Source: UBA5109 sp038148755
GTDB taxonomy: Bacteria; Pseudomonadota; Gammaproteobacteria; Pseudomonadales; Pseudohongiellaceae
Direction: 5' to 3'
Length of the DNA: 64,000 nucleotides
Assembly (NCBI GenBank): GCA_038148755.1
Contig: JAYQWA010000003.1
Coordinates: forward strand, 130,843 to 194,842
Shown here in pieces: positions 39,642 through 47,295 of this stretch; the stretch's first letter is position 1, and each line of letters begins with the position of its first letter. A program made the position numbers and the translations under genes. Under the pieces are notes generated by a model. The model worked only from the letters and a program-made list of their open reading frames with translations, did no database searches and was not told where the DNA came from.

Positions 39642-40844
39642 TCAGTTCATCCCAAAATAGGGGCGCATTCTGGTGCCGATAATGTTGCCGATAAATGCCG
39701 CAACAAACCATAACCAGCCATGCATACTGGTTGAACTGATGCCACTGAAATAGGCGCCGATATTACAACCGAATGCAATTCTGGCGCCGTAACCTAAAAG
39801 CAAACCACCAATAATAGCGGCCAATAAAGAGCGCCAGGGTAGCTTGAGAGAAGGTGCAAACCTGTTGGCAAGACTAGCTGCAGATAAAGCGCCAAGAATA
39901 ATGCCAAAGTTCATTATTGAAGTGACATCAGCCAGTACGCTCTGGTTCAGAGAGTTCAGCGAAGCAGGGCGCTGCCAATATGCCCAGGTGCTGACATCTA
40001 TACTTAATAATCCGGCGATTTTGGCACCCCAGAGAGCAAAAGCTGATGTGACTCCCCAGGGTCGGCCAGCCAGTAACAGGGTCGCTATATTGACAGCAGC
40101 AAGTGCTACTGCGCCGATAACCACAGGCCAGGGACCTCTAAGCCAGGATCGATCTTTTTCAGTTTTCCAGAAGCTGCTGACTTCTCCAAGTCGTCGTCGT
40201 TCATTAGCAGCGGCAATAAACCAGACTGCTGCAAAGATAAGCATACTGATAAGAATCGCAGGCAGCACACCGAAACGTTGAGAAAGCACGACTGCTTCAA
40301 AACCCGGCGCATCCTGCCATGAGGCCCAGTGCCAGCTGCCGAGCAAAGAACCGATGATAAAAGCAGCCAGAGTCACCAGCATGCGTGAATTTCCTCCGCC
40401 AACAGTAAAGAGTGTGCCGGATGCGCAACCACCGCCAAGTTGCATGCCTACACCAAAGACAAATGCACCCCATATAACAGCCATATTTAAGGGTGCGCTG
40501 TTGCCACGCAGACTGATACCGCCAAATTCACCAAGTGCAATCAGTGGCGTAAAAAACAGCACAGCCAGTCCCATCATGACCATTTGAGCACGCAAACCGC
40601 TACTGCGACCGCTAGAAATCACTTCGCGCCAGGCTGCGGTAAAGCCAAAAGCGGCATGATAAAGCGAGACTCCGGCAACGAGACCAACCAGGAACAGGGC
40701 TCCCTGCCGCCAGCCATAAGTGCCGGTTAAATAAGTCACTAATAGTAGGCTGATAATCCCCGCAATAAACAGAGAAGGGCGTTTATAAAGTTGAGTCAAA
40801 CCGGATGGTTCCGGTTTAACATTAGCTTCAAAATTAGTAGCCAA
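39642..40844 (-). CDS. YeeE/YedE family transporter (thiosulfate-transporter type)
   Basis: A 400-residue membrane protein with two similar halves of about 4-5 helices each. Conserved cysteine motifs GGGCASGTLFTVGGGN and IAFGCNIGAYFSGI match the TsuA-type thiosulfate transporters and the YedE-like family. Such proteins pass thiosulfate or other sulfur compounds. It starts at TTG 40844 with AGGAG about 9 bases upstream. The neighbouring cystine transporter and sulfurtransferase support a sulfur role (inference). It converges with dapB. Confidence 0.88.
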   Translation of the reverse strand: MATNFEANVKPEPSGLTQLYKRPSLFIAGIISLLLVTYLTGTYGWRQGALFLVGLVAGVSLYHAAFGFTAAWREVISSGRSSGLRAQMVMMGLAVLFFTPLIALGEFGGISLRGNSAPLNMAVIWGAFVFGVGMQLGGGCASGTLFTVGGGNSRMLVTLAAFIIGSLLGSWHWASWQDAPGFEAVVLSQRFGVLPAILISMLIFAAVWFIAAANERRRLGEVSSFWKTEKDRSWLRGPWPVVIGAVALAAVNIATLLLAGRPWGVTSAFALWGAKIAGLLSIDVSTWAYWQRPASLNSLNQSVLADVTSIMNFGIILGALSAASLANRFAPSLKLPWRSLLAAIIGGLLLGYGARIAFGCNIGAYFSGISSTSMHGWLWFVAAFIGNIIGTRMRPYFGMN

Positions 40845-40862
40845 AATTTGACACTCCTGTAA

Positions 40863-41110
40863 TTATTTTTCTTTTTTATTTTCTTCCGGGACATCCGGTA
40901 AGACAAATGCTCGATGATCCGCACCTGCGTGTAAGGCATGATGATGCGGTAAACATCAAAAGCCCTTAATTGAATTTTCGGGGGTTGATAGGGTAGCGCA
41001 TTACCTTCACTGTCGTACTGCAGCTCAGGCACCAGATCGTCATAGCTGATGATATTGCGCTCAATAGAGGCTTCGCGGAAATAATCACCGTAGCGTATTT
41101 TGTTGGTCAA
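40863..41110 (-). pseudogene. Small unknown gene, frameshifted, upstream of yeeE-like gene
   Basis: From TTG 41110 the frame reads KIRYGDYFREASIERNIISY, then YQPPKIQLRAFDVY, which looks coding. After that, the sense moves to another frame, which reads LPHHHALHAGADHRAFVLPD and ends at TAA 40863. Adding one T in the run near 40950-40960 joins them as RAFDVLPHHHALHAG. In the uncorrected frame the protein would run into the yeeE-like gene with low-complexity residues. I do not recognise the family. Direction and spacing suggest it is co-transcribed with the YeeE-like transporter. Confidence 0.5.
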
Positions 41111-41269
41111 GCATGTTTACCCCTGAGATTAAAAACGTCTGCGCTATGAAATCAGAGCTTGTCAGTTAAATCAATAATGTTATTAAGGGGGGGCTAAGGC
41201 GCAGGGTGAAGTGAAGTAAGTCAACTATAGGTTTAGGTAGCATTTAATCATTAATTTTGTGTATGGTCT

Positions 41270-41914
41270 TTGTTTACCCTGATAGACCGGTTTGAAATGC
41301 GTATGGATTTATTGGTTAAACATGTGGAAGCATTGAGACAATGTAACAAGTGTCCGCATATGCATAAACCGGTGGTCAGTTGTGGCCCTGTCGTGAGTAA
41401 GGTGATACTGGTTGGTCAGGCACCAGGGGTGAAAGAACCCATACTGCAGCGGCCATTTGCCTGGACAGCGGGTAAAACCTTATTCGGCTGGTTCCTGGAA
41501 GCTACCGGCCTGAATGAAAAGGCTTTCAGGGAAGCAGTTTATATGACAGCCGTTTGCCGTTGTTATCCCGGCAAAAATCCCAAAGGAGGTGACCGCGTGC
41601 CCGATCAGACTGAAATTAACAACTGCAAAAGCTGGCTGGATAGGGATTTTGAAATCCTGGAGCCTGAACTGGTTATTGCAGTAGGGAAATTGGCAATACA
41701 ACAGTTCCTGAGCTTTGATAAACTGGTCGAGGTTGTTGGTCAGACCTTTAAAGTTGAAAAGGATGCCCGTACATTTGACCTCATTCCCTTGCCACATCCT
41801 TCCGGTGTTTCGACCTGGCATCGAATGGAACCCGGTAAAAGTTTATTACAGCAGGCCTTGCAACAAATTAATGAACATAGCTTTTTTCCGAATGATAAGC
41901 TCAAAAATGATTAA
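41270..41914 (+). CDS. Uracil-DNA glycosylase family protein (family 4-like)
   Basis: A 214-residue protein of the uracil-DNA glycosylase superfamily. Visible motifs are GQAPGVKEP (motif 1), a cluster-type cysteine pair QCNKCP near the N-terminus, YMTAVCRCYPGKNPKG with NNCKSWLDRDF, and LPHPSGVS (motif 2, HPS). Four cysteines in these positions suggest a 4Fe-4S cluster as in family 4 enzymes. It would remove uracil from DNA, but small relatives can have other roles. The start is uncertain: TTG 41270 or ATG 41297, neither with a clear ribosome site. It stands 9 bases before tcyP. Confidence 0.8.
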   Translation: MFTLIDRFEMRMDLLVKHVEALRQCNKCPHMHKPVVSCGPVVSKVILVGQAPGVKEPILQRPFAWTAGKTLFGWFLEATGLNEKAFREAVYMTAVCRCYPGKNPKGGDRVPDQTEINNCKSWLDRDFEILEPELVIAVGKLAIQQFLSFDKLVEVVGQTFKVEKDARTFDLIPLPHPSGVSTWHRMEPGKSLLQQALQQINEHSFFPNDKLKND

Positions 41915-41923
41915 GCAGGATAA

Positions 41924-43309
41924 ATGATGAACCTGATGGTATTGATTAATTTATTGTTATTTGCCGGTCTGATTTATGTGCTGGCGAAAATGACGGGAAA
42001 AGGCTATTCCTTAAGTCAGCGCGTATTTACAGGTCTATTGCTAGGCACTGCTTTTGGTATCCTGCTGCAATTGTTTTATCAGTCCAGACCTGAGCTGATC
42101 CCGGCTACCCTGGAATGGAGTAATGTCGTGGGTACGGCCTACGTCAGTTTACTACGCATGATTGTCATGCCTCTGATATTGGTTTCAATTCTGGCTGCAG
42201 TAATAAAGCTGACTGATCTTGCCAACCTCGGCAAGATCAGCATTTCAGTGATTGGTCTGTTGCTGTTAACCACCATGCTGGCGGCTATAGTGGGTATCGT
42301 CATTAGCCTGGTATTTGGTTTGAGCGCTGATGGCCTGACGCAGGGAGCGAGAGAGCTTGCCAGGGAAGAGGTATTGCTTGACCGCCAGGCAGGCCTGAGT
42401 GCAATGAGTTTCCCGGATTTAGTCAGCTCATTCCTGCCACGAAATATTTTCAGCGACCTGGCGGGCTTACGTGATACCTCGGTTATTGCCGTGGTGATTT
42501 TTGGGATTATTCTGGGTATTGCCGGTCTGCAGATGACTAAAGATGATGCTGAAAAAGGTGAGGCCTTCTGGCATTTTATTGATGTATCACAGGCGCTGGT
42601 ATTAAAGCTGGTACGTCTGATTATTTCATTTACGCCTTACGGGGTATTGGCTCTTATATTCAATGTGGCAGCGAGCTCCAGTCTCAACGATATACTGGAC
42701 TTGCTGAATTTTATTGTGGCTTCCTATCTAGCTATTCTGGTGATGTTTGGTATTCATGGTGTTTTGCTGTTTCTGTTTAAAGTTAATCCCATCGATTACT
42801 TTAAAAAGGTGCTGCCGGTACTCACTTTTGCTTTTACCTCCAGAAGTTCCATGGCAACGATTCCACTGAATGTTGAAACCCAGGTTAAAGAATTGGGTAA
42901 TTCACCTGTTGTCGCTAATTTCTCAGCCAGTTTTGGTTCGACTATTGGGCAGAATGGTTGTGCCGGTATTTATCCGGCCATGCTGGCGGTTATGACGGCA
43001 CCAAGTATGGGAGTCGATCCGACCAGTCTGGGCTTTATTGTTATGCTGGTCGCTATTGTAACGGTCAGTTCTCTGGGCGTTGCCGGTGTGGGAGGTGGTG
43101 CTACCTTTGCTGCCTTGATGGTTTTGCCTGCACTGGGTTTTCCGGTGGTGTTAGTGGCCTTGCTGATTTCCATCGAGCCCTTGATTGATATGGCACGAAC
43201 TGCGCTGAATGTCAGTGGTGCCATGACGGCCGGAACGATTACTTCCCGACTGTTGGATATAACTGAAAAAAATACAAATCAAACTACAGAGCTTGGAGTC
43301 AATAAATGA
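41924..43309 (+). CDS. tcyP: L-cystine:sodium/proton symporter TcyP (YdjN)
   Basis: A 461-residue member of the DAACS symporter family with about 8 helices and two hairpins. Blocks nearly identical to E. coli YdjN/TcyP are LRMIVMPLILVSILAAVIKL, VLTFAFTSRSSMATIPLNVE, FGSTIGQNGCAGIYPAMLAV and TVSSLGVAGVGGGATFAAL, and the end LINVSGAMTAGTIT-type. It imports cystine. The ATGA overlap with the next gene (43306-43309) couples it to the sulfurtransferase, so cystine uptake and sulfur transfer are expressed together. Confidence 0.92.
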   Translation: MMNLMVLINLLLFAGLIYVLAKMTGKGYSLSQRVFTGLLLGTAFGILLQLFYQSRPELIPATLEWSNVVGTAYVSLLRMIVMPLILVSILAAVIKLTDLANLGKISISVIGLLLLTTMLAAIVGIVISLVFGLSADGLTQGARELAREEVLLDRQAGLSAMSFPDLVSSFLPRNIFSDLAGLRDTSVIAVVIFGIILGIAGLQMTKDDAEKGEAFWHFIDVSQALVLKLVRLIISFTPYGVLALIFNVAASSSLNDILDLLNFIVASYLAILVMFGIHGVLLFLFKVNPIDYFKKVLPVLTFAFTSRSSMATIPLNVETQVKELGNSPVVANFSASFGSTIGQNGCAGIYPAMLAVMTAPSMGVDPTSLGFIVMLVAIVTVSSLGVAGVGGGATFAALMVLPALGFPVVLVALLISIEPLIDMARTALNVSGAMTAGTITSRLLDITEKNTNQTTELGVNK

Positions 43310-44154
43310 GCTATATCGTTAGTGTCAGTGAACTAAAGGAAGAGCAACAAACAGGTAATGTTTTGCTGTTCGACTGTCGTTTCAGTCTGATGGATGCGGA
43401 TGCTGGCAGGGCAGCCTATCAGGAAGCACATATTCCCGGGGCTCGTTATGCGGACTTGAATAAACATTTAAGCAGTCCGCATATTCCCGGTGTTACCGGC
43501 AGACACCCCTTACCAGACAGAAATGCCTGGATAAAACAGGTTCAGCAATGGGGTATTACACCCCAGCATAAAGTTGTTGTTTATGATGATGCTGGCGGGG
43601 CTTTTGCTTCCAGGATGTGGTGGATGCTGCGCTGGATTGGACATGATAATACGGCAGTACTGGATGGCGGCTGGCAGGCCTGGCTGGATAGCGCATCGGA
43701 AAGCTCAAATCAGGAACCCGAAGCTTTGCCGGTTTCAGATTTTGACTATGTTGCGCTTGACGCACTGGCATTTACCATCGATGTTGAAGAGCTGGATAGC
43801 AATAAACAGCTTTTGCTTGATGCCCGCGAACAAAAGCGCTTTGATGGAGAGATGGAACCTATTGATCCGGTTGCCGGGCATATTCCCGGCGCAGTTTGTT
43901 CACCAATCAGTGCTAACCTTGATAGTTCTGGCAAATTCAAATCAAAAGCGGAACTAAATGAAAAATTTAATCCGGTCGTGACAGCAGCGGCCGAGCAAAA
44001 AGAAATTGTGTGCTACTGCGGTTCCGGTGTCAGTGCTACACAAAATATTCTGGCGATGCGTGTTGCCGGCTTAGAGGAGCCCAGGCTCTATGTCGGTTCA
44101 TGGAGTGAATGGATAACTGATCCAGAGCGGCCTGTGGCAGGAAAGTCTGGCTAA
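43306..44154 (+). CDS. sseA: Sulfurtransferase (rhodanese / 3-mercaptopyruvate type)
   Basis: A 282-residue protein with two rhodanese domains. The N-terminal domain has LFDCRFSLMDADAGRAAY and HIPGARYADLNKHLS. The C-terminal domain has LLLDAREQKRFDGEMEPID, HIPGAVCSPI and the active-site loop CYCGSGVSAT. The Cys-Gly-Ser-Gly-Val-(S/T)-Ala loop fits 3-mercaptopyruvate sulfurtransferases (SseA), which move sulfur from mercaptopyruvate to a thiol or cyanide. The start overlaps tcyP by four bases. Confidence 0.9.
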   Translation: MSYIVSVSELKEEQQTGNVLLFDCRFSLMDADAGRAAYQEAHIPGARYADLNKHLSSPHIPGVTGRHPLPDRNAWIKQVQQWGITPQHKVVVYDDAGGAFASRMWWMLRWIGHDNTAVLDGGWQAWLDSASESSNQEPEALPVSDFDYVALDALAFTIDVEELDSNKQLLLDAREQKRFDGEMEPIDPVAGHIPGAVCSPISANLDSSGKFKSKAELNEKFNPVVTAAAEQKEIVCYCGSGVSATQNILAMRVAGLEEPRLYVGSWSEWITDPERPVAGKSG

Positions 44155-44186
44155 GCGTGTCAGAAAAGTCGAAAGGTAAAGTATTT

Positions 44187-44918
44187 ATGCGGGCACAGAT
44201 TTCAGTTTTATGCGGAGTCCTGTTTACAGTTCAAGCCGTTTTGGCACAGGCTGAATCAGCAACTGACTATATGCCTCTGATTACTGAGTACGTTTATAAA
44301 ATAGAAAATATTTATGATGGCAACTGGGCATTTACCTACACGGTAGATGACAGGAAAGAAATGGAAACGCGTACGGTAAGACGGGATACCAGTCTGCCTT
44401 TCCTGCAAAGTGAGACTCTGCTTGCTGTTAACGGGTTGCCACCTACTCCAGAAAGACTGCAAAGACATGCCGAAAGAAGGCAGCGTGCATTCCAGCGCCG
44501 ACAAAAAAATCAGAACCGACCGGTAGAAGATGAAGATGAGGGTAACGAACAGGAACGCTTTCTGGAGATGATCATTCCGCAAAGTGTGCATCTCATAAAG
44601 CAGGAAGGTGAATTGCTTTATCTGGGTTTTAAGGCAGACGAAGAAGGTCGCGAAAAAATTTATGAAAATCTGCAGGGTATATTAATTCTTGATACGGAAG
44701 CAGAATACATCAAAGAGCTGCAGGTAAGGGTGACTGAAGCGTTTTCTCCTTTCCTGTTATCAAAAATTGAGAGCGGCTTTTTCTCTTTGCGTTTTAATCT
44801 GATTGACGGCGTGCCGATGCAGTCAGAAATAACGTTTGAGCTGGCAGGTCATGCTTTTTTTATCAGAGATCTTGCTGAAGACCGCGAAGTTGTATGGAAA
44901 GACCTGGTAAGAATTTAA
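44187..44918 (+). CDS. Hypothetical exported protein
   Basis: A protein of about 243 residues with a signal peptide (ISVLCGVLFTVQAVLAQAES). ATG 44187 has AAAGGT about 9-11 bases upstream; a GTG at 44157 has no ribosome site. The mature part contains WAFTYTVDDRKEMETRTV, a basic Arg-rich middle (about residues 95-120), an acidic stretch and LRFNLIDGVPMQSEITF at the end. I do not recognise the family. It lies 32 bases after sseA on the same strand and may be part of that operon. A 6-bp hairpin (GCATCT 44923-44928 with AGATGC 44936-44941) follows. Confidence 0.75.
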   Translation: MRAQISVLCGVLFTVQAVLAQAESATDYMPLITEYVYKIENIYDGNWAFTYTVDDRKEMETRTVRRDTSLPFLQSETLLAVNGLPPTPERLQRHAERRQRAFQRRQKNQNRPVEDEDEGNEQERFLEMIIPQSVHLIKQEGELLYLGFKADEEGREKIYENLQGILILDTEAEYIKELQVRVTEAFSPFLLSKIESGFFSLRFNLIDGVPMQSEITFELAGHAFFIRDLAEDREVVWKDLVRI

Positions 44919-44984
44919 GTCTGCATCTGGCAGCAAGATGCCCCTATGAGGTAGGCAGCCATTAAAGGCATACATTATTTTGAG

Positions 44985-45863
44985 TTGGTTATGCTGGCTG
45001 CAGTCTGGGGCGCGTCATTTATGTTCATGCGTCTTGCCAGCCCTGAATTTGGACCAATTTCGCTAATTGCGGTTCGCTTATTTATTTCAGCCATGGTTTT
45101 ACTTCCTATACTGTTGCAGCGAAGAGAGATCAGTCTGATTCTGGCGAACTGGCACAAATTTTTATGGACAGGTCTTGCGACTACTGCGCTGCCATTTACC
45201 CTATTCAGTTATGTGACCTTGTCGCTTACTGCAGGCAATACATCCTTGTTGAATGCAACCGTACCCATGTTCAGTGCCATCATTGCCTGGTTCTGGCTTA
45301 AGGAAAAATTGACAGTCTTTGGTATAGCTGGCTTGATTATGGGCTTTCTTGGGGTGTTTATTTTAGCTTCACCCGAGGGTATGGGGGCGGGGTTTATCTT
45401 ATTGCCGGTATTAGCGGCCTTATTCGCTGCAACCCTTTATGGTTATGGCAGCTGTTTCAGCAGATTGTATATGCAGGATTTCTCTTCCATGACAGTAACG
45501 GCAGGCTCGCAATTGTTTGCTGCATTGTTTATGTTGCCCTTTGGTATTTTTTTCTGGCCGGAAGCTTCGCCATCTAGCGCTTCATGGTTAAGTGCAATAG
45601 CCTTGGGTATATTCTGTACAGCGTTATCGCTGACATTTTTCTTTCACTTGCTGAAACAGATCGGAGTGGCAAATACAGTTTCTGTTGCTTACCTGATTCC
45701 GGTGTTCGGGATACTTTGGGGTTATATCTTTCTTGACGAAACGGTGACTTCAACTATGTTGATTGGTGGTGTTGGTATTTTTATTGGTATTGCGTTAACG
45801 ACCAGTCCGCTGGGCAAAGCTGGCAAGGAAACATCGGGAATAAGCAAAAAAATAGCTGAATAA
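44985..45863 (+). CDS. EamA/DMT-family transporter
   Basis: A 292-residue membrane protein with 10 helices in two EamA repeats (AAVWGASFMFMRLA, GFLGVFILASPEG, then IGVANTVSVAYLIPVFGILWG). Such proteins usually export amino acids or metabolites; the substrate is unknown. The start is odd. The family reading extends upstream through IKGIHYFELVMLAAVWG, where the only start-like codon is ATT 44961, with GAGG 9 bases upstream; TTG 44985 has no ribosome site. A terminator follows at 45951. Confidence 0.88.
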   Translation: MVMLAAVWGASFMFMRLASPEFGPISLIAVRLFISAMVLLPILLQRREISLILANWHKFLWTGLATTALPFTLFSYVTLSLTAGNTSLLNATVPMFSAIIAWFWLKEKLTVFGIAGLIMGFLGVFILASPEGMGAGFILLPVLAALFAATLYGYGSCFSRLYMQDFSSMTVTAGSQLFAALFMLPFGIFFWPEASPSSASWLSAIALGIFCTALSLTFFFHLLKQIGVANTVSVAYLIPVFGILWGYIFLDETVTSTMLIGGVGIFIGIALTTSPLGKAGKETSGISKKIAE

Positions 45864-45950
45864 AAACAGTTCTACTGGACAAAGACAGGCATGTTTTTAT
45901 ACAATGCTCGCTCAAGATGAGTGATCCTGAAGTGGAAAAAATTTTGAAAA

Positions 45951-45985
45951 AAGCGGAAAGAGTTTTGCTCTTTCCGCTTTTTTTT
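45951..45985 (+). terminator. Rho-independent terminator after the EamA gene
   Basis: AAGCGGAAAGAG (45951-45962), loop TTTTG, CTCTTTCCGCTT (45968-45979), then a T-run. A 12-bp perfect stem; it separates the accessory block from carAB. Confidence 0.92.
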
Positions 45986-46017
45986 AACTATTTTTTTTGA
46001 TTTAGCATTTTAAATGC

Positions 46018-46034
46018 GACTAATGCGTTTAGTC
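46018..46034 (+). promoter_or_regulatory. Small dyads in the carA leader
   Basis: GACTAA (46018-46023) pairs with TTAGTC (46029-46034), and a palindrome GCATTTTAAATGC stands just before it (46005-46017). GACTAA recurs near 46058. The region 46000-46095 is where carAB regulation by pyrimidines or arginine usually occurs; no exact ARG box is seen, so the role is unknown. Confidence 0.35.
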
Positions 46035-46098
46035 TTGCCACAGGCGCCACTCTCCCGACTAAATTTAATTAACCTGCAATAAACTGAGGAAGTTTATT

Positions 46099-47274
46099 TT
46101 GCCTGCGAGCACTTACAAGTCAGCAATACTCGTTTTAGAAGATGGTTCGGTATTTCATGGTAAGGCCATTGGCGCTGAAGGGATAACCACCGGAGAAGTT
46201 GTTTTTAATACCGCCATGACCGGTTACCAGGAAATCTTGACAGACCCTTCCTATGCGAAACAAATTGTCACATTGACTTATCCCCATATTGGTAATACCG
46301 GCACCACTGTCGAAGATAATGAGTCGGCAAATGTTTGGGCAGCGGGTCTGGTCATCCGTGATTTGCCCTTATTGGCCAGCAATTTCCGTAATCAGCAGAG
46401 CCTGGATGATTATTTACGGGAAAGAAATATTGTGGCCATTGCTGATATAGATACCCGTCGCTTGACCCGAATTCTCAGAGACAGAGGCGCAACCAATGGT
46501 TGTTTACTGGCTGGGAAAAGCGTTTCTGAAGATTTTGAGGCTGCAAAAGCTAAAGCCCTGCAAGCGGCGCAGGATTTCCCCGGCCTGGTCGGCATGGACC
46601 TTGCCAAGGAAGTGACTTGCGCGAGTACCTATGATTGGACTGAGGGCAGTTGGCAAATAGGCCGGGAGATAGGGCAGGGATATAGTGGCGAGGTCCCGGC
46701 GGCTGAATACCATGTCGTTGCTTATGACTTTGGTGTTAAACGCAATATTTTACGCATGCTGCGAGACCGTGCCTGCAAGGTGACAGTTGTTCCTGCCAAG
46801 ACGCCAGCCAGTGAAGTATTGGGCATGAATCCGGATGGTGTGTTTTTATCCAATGGGCCCGGAGACCCGGAGCCTTGTGATTATGCTATTCAGGCAATTA
46901 AAGAAATTCTGGAAACCGAGGTGCCGGTATTTGGCATCTGCCTCGGCCATCAGTTACTTGCATTAGCCAGTGGCGCGCAAACAGCGCATATGAAATTAGG
47001 GCATCATGGCGCCAATCATCCGGTGCAGGATAAAGAGCAAGGCCGAGTTTTTATTACCAGCCAGAATCATGGTTTTGCAGTTGATGAAGCCAGTTTGCCG
47101 GATAATCTGGTAGCAACACATCACTCCTTATTTGATGGCTCCTTGCAAGGAATTCATAGAACGGATAAGCCAGCTTTCGGTTTTCAGGGGCATCCTGAAG
47201 CCAGCCCCGGACCGCATGATATTGCCCCGGTGTTTGACCACTTTATTGAGTTAATGAGTAACAGAGTAAAATAA
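46099..47274 (+). CDS. carA: Carbamoyl-phosphate synthase small subunit CarA
   Basis: The glutaminase subunit that supplies ammonia to CarB for arginine and pyrimidine synthesis. The 391-residue protein has LVLEDGSVFHGKAIGAEG, VFNTAMTGYQEILTDPSY, and the class I glutamine amidotransferase site VFGICLGHQLLALA with the catalytic Cys, then FGFQGHPEASPGPHD with His and Glu. It starts at TTG with GAGGAAG about 9 bases upstream. carB follows 21 bases later. Confidence 0.97.
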   Translation: MPASTYKSAILVLEDGSVFHGKAIGAEGITTGEVVFNTAMTGYQEILTDPSYAKQIVTLTYPHIGNTGTTVEDNESANVWAAGLVIRDLPLLASNFRNQQSLDDYLRERNIVAIADIDTRRLTRILRDRGATNGCLLAGKSVSEDFEAAKAKALQAAQDFPGLVGMDLAKEVTCASTYDWTEGSWQIGREIGQGYSGEVPAAEYHVVAYDFGVKRNILRMLRDRACKVTVVPAKTPASEVLGMNPDGVFLSNGPGDPEPCDYAIQAIKEILETEVPVFGICLGHQLLALASGAQTAHMKLGHHGANHPVQDKEQGRVFITSQNHGFAVDEASLPDNLVATHHSLFDGSLQGIHRTDKPAFGFQGHPEASPGPHDIAPVFDHFIELMSNRVK

Positions 47275-47295
47275 TGCAAAGCAGCAAGAGAAAGA

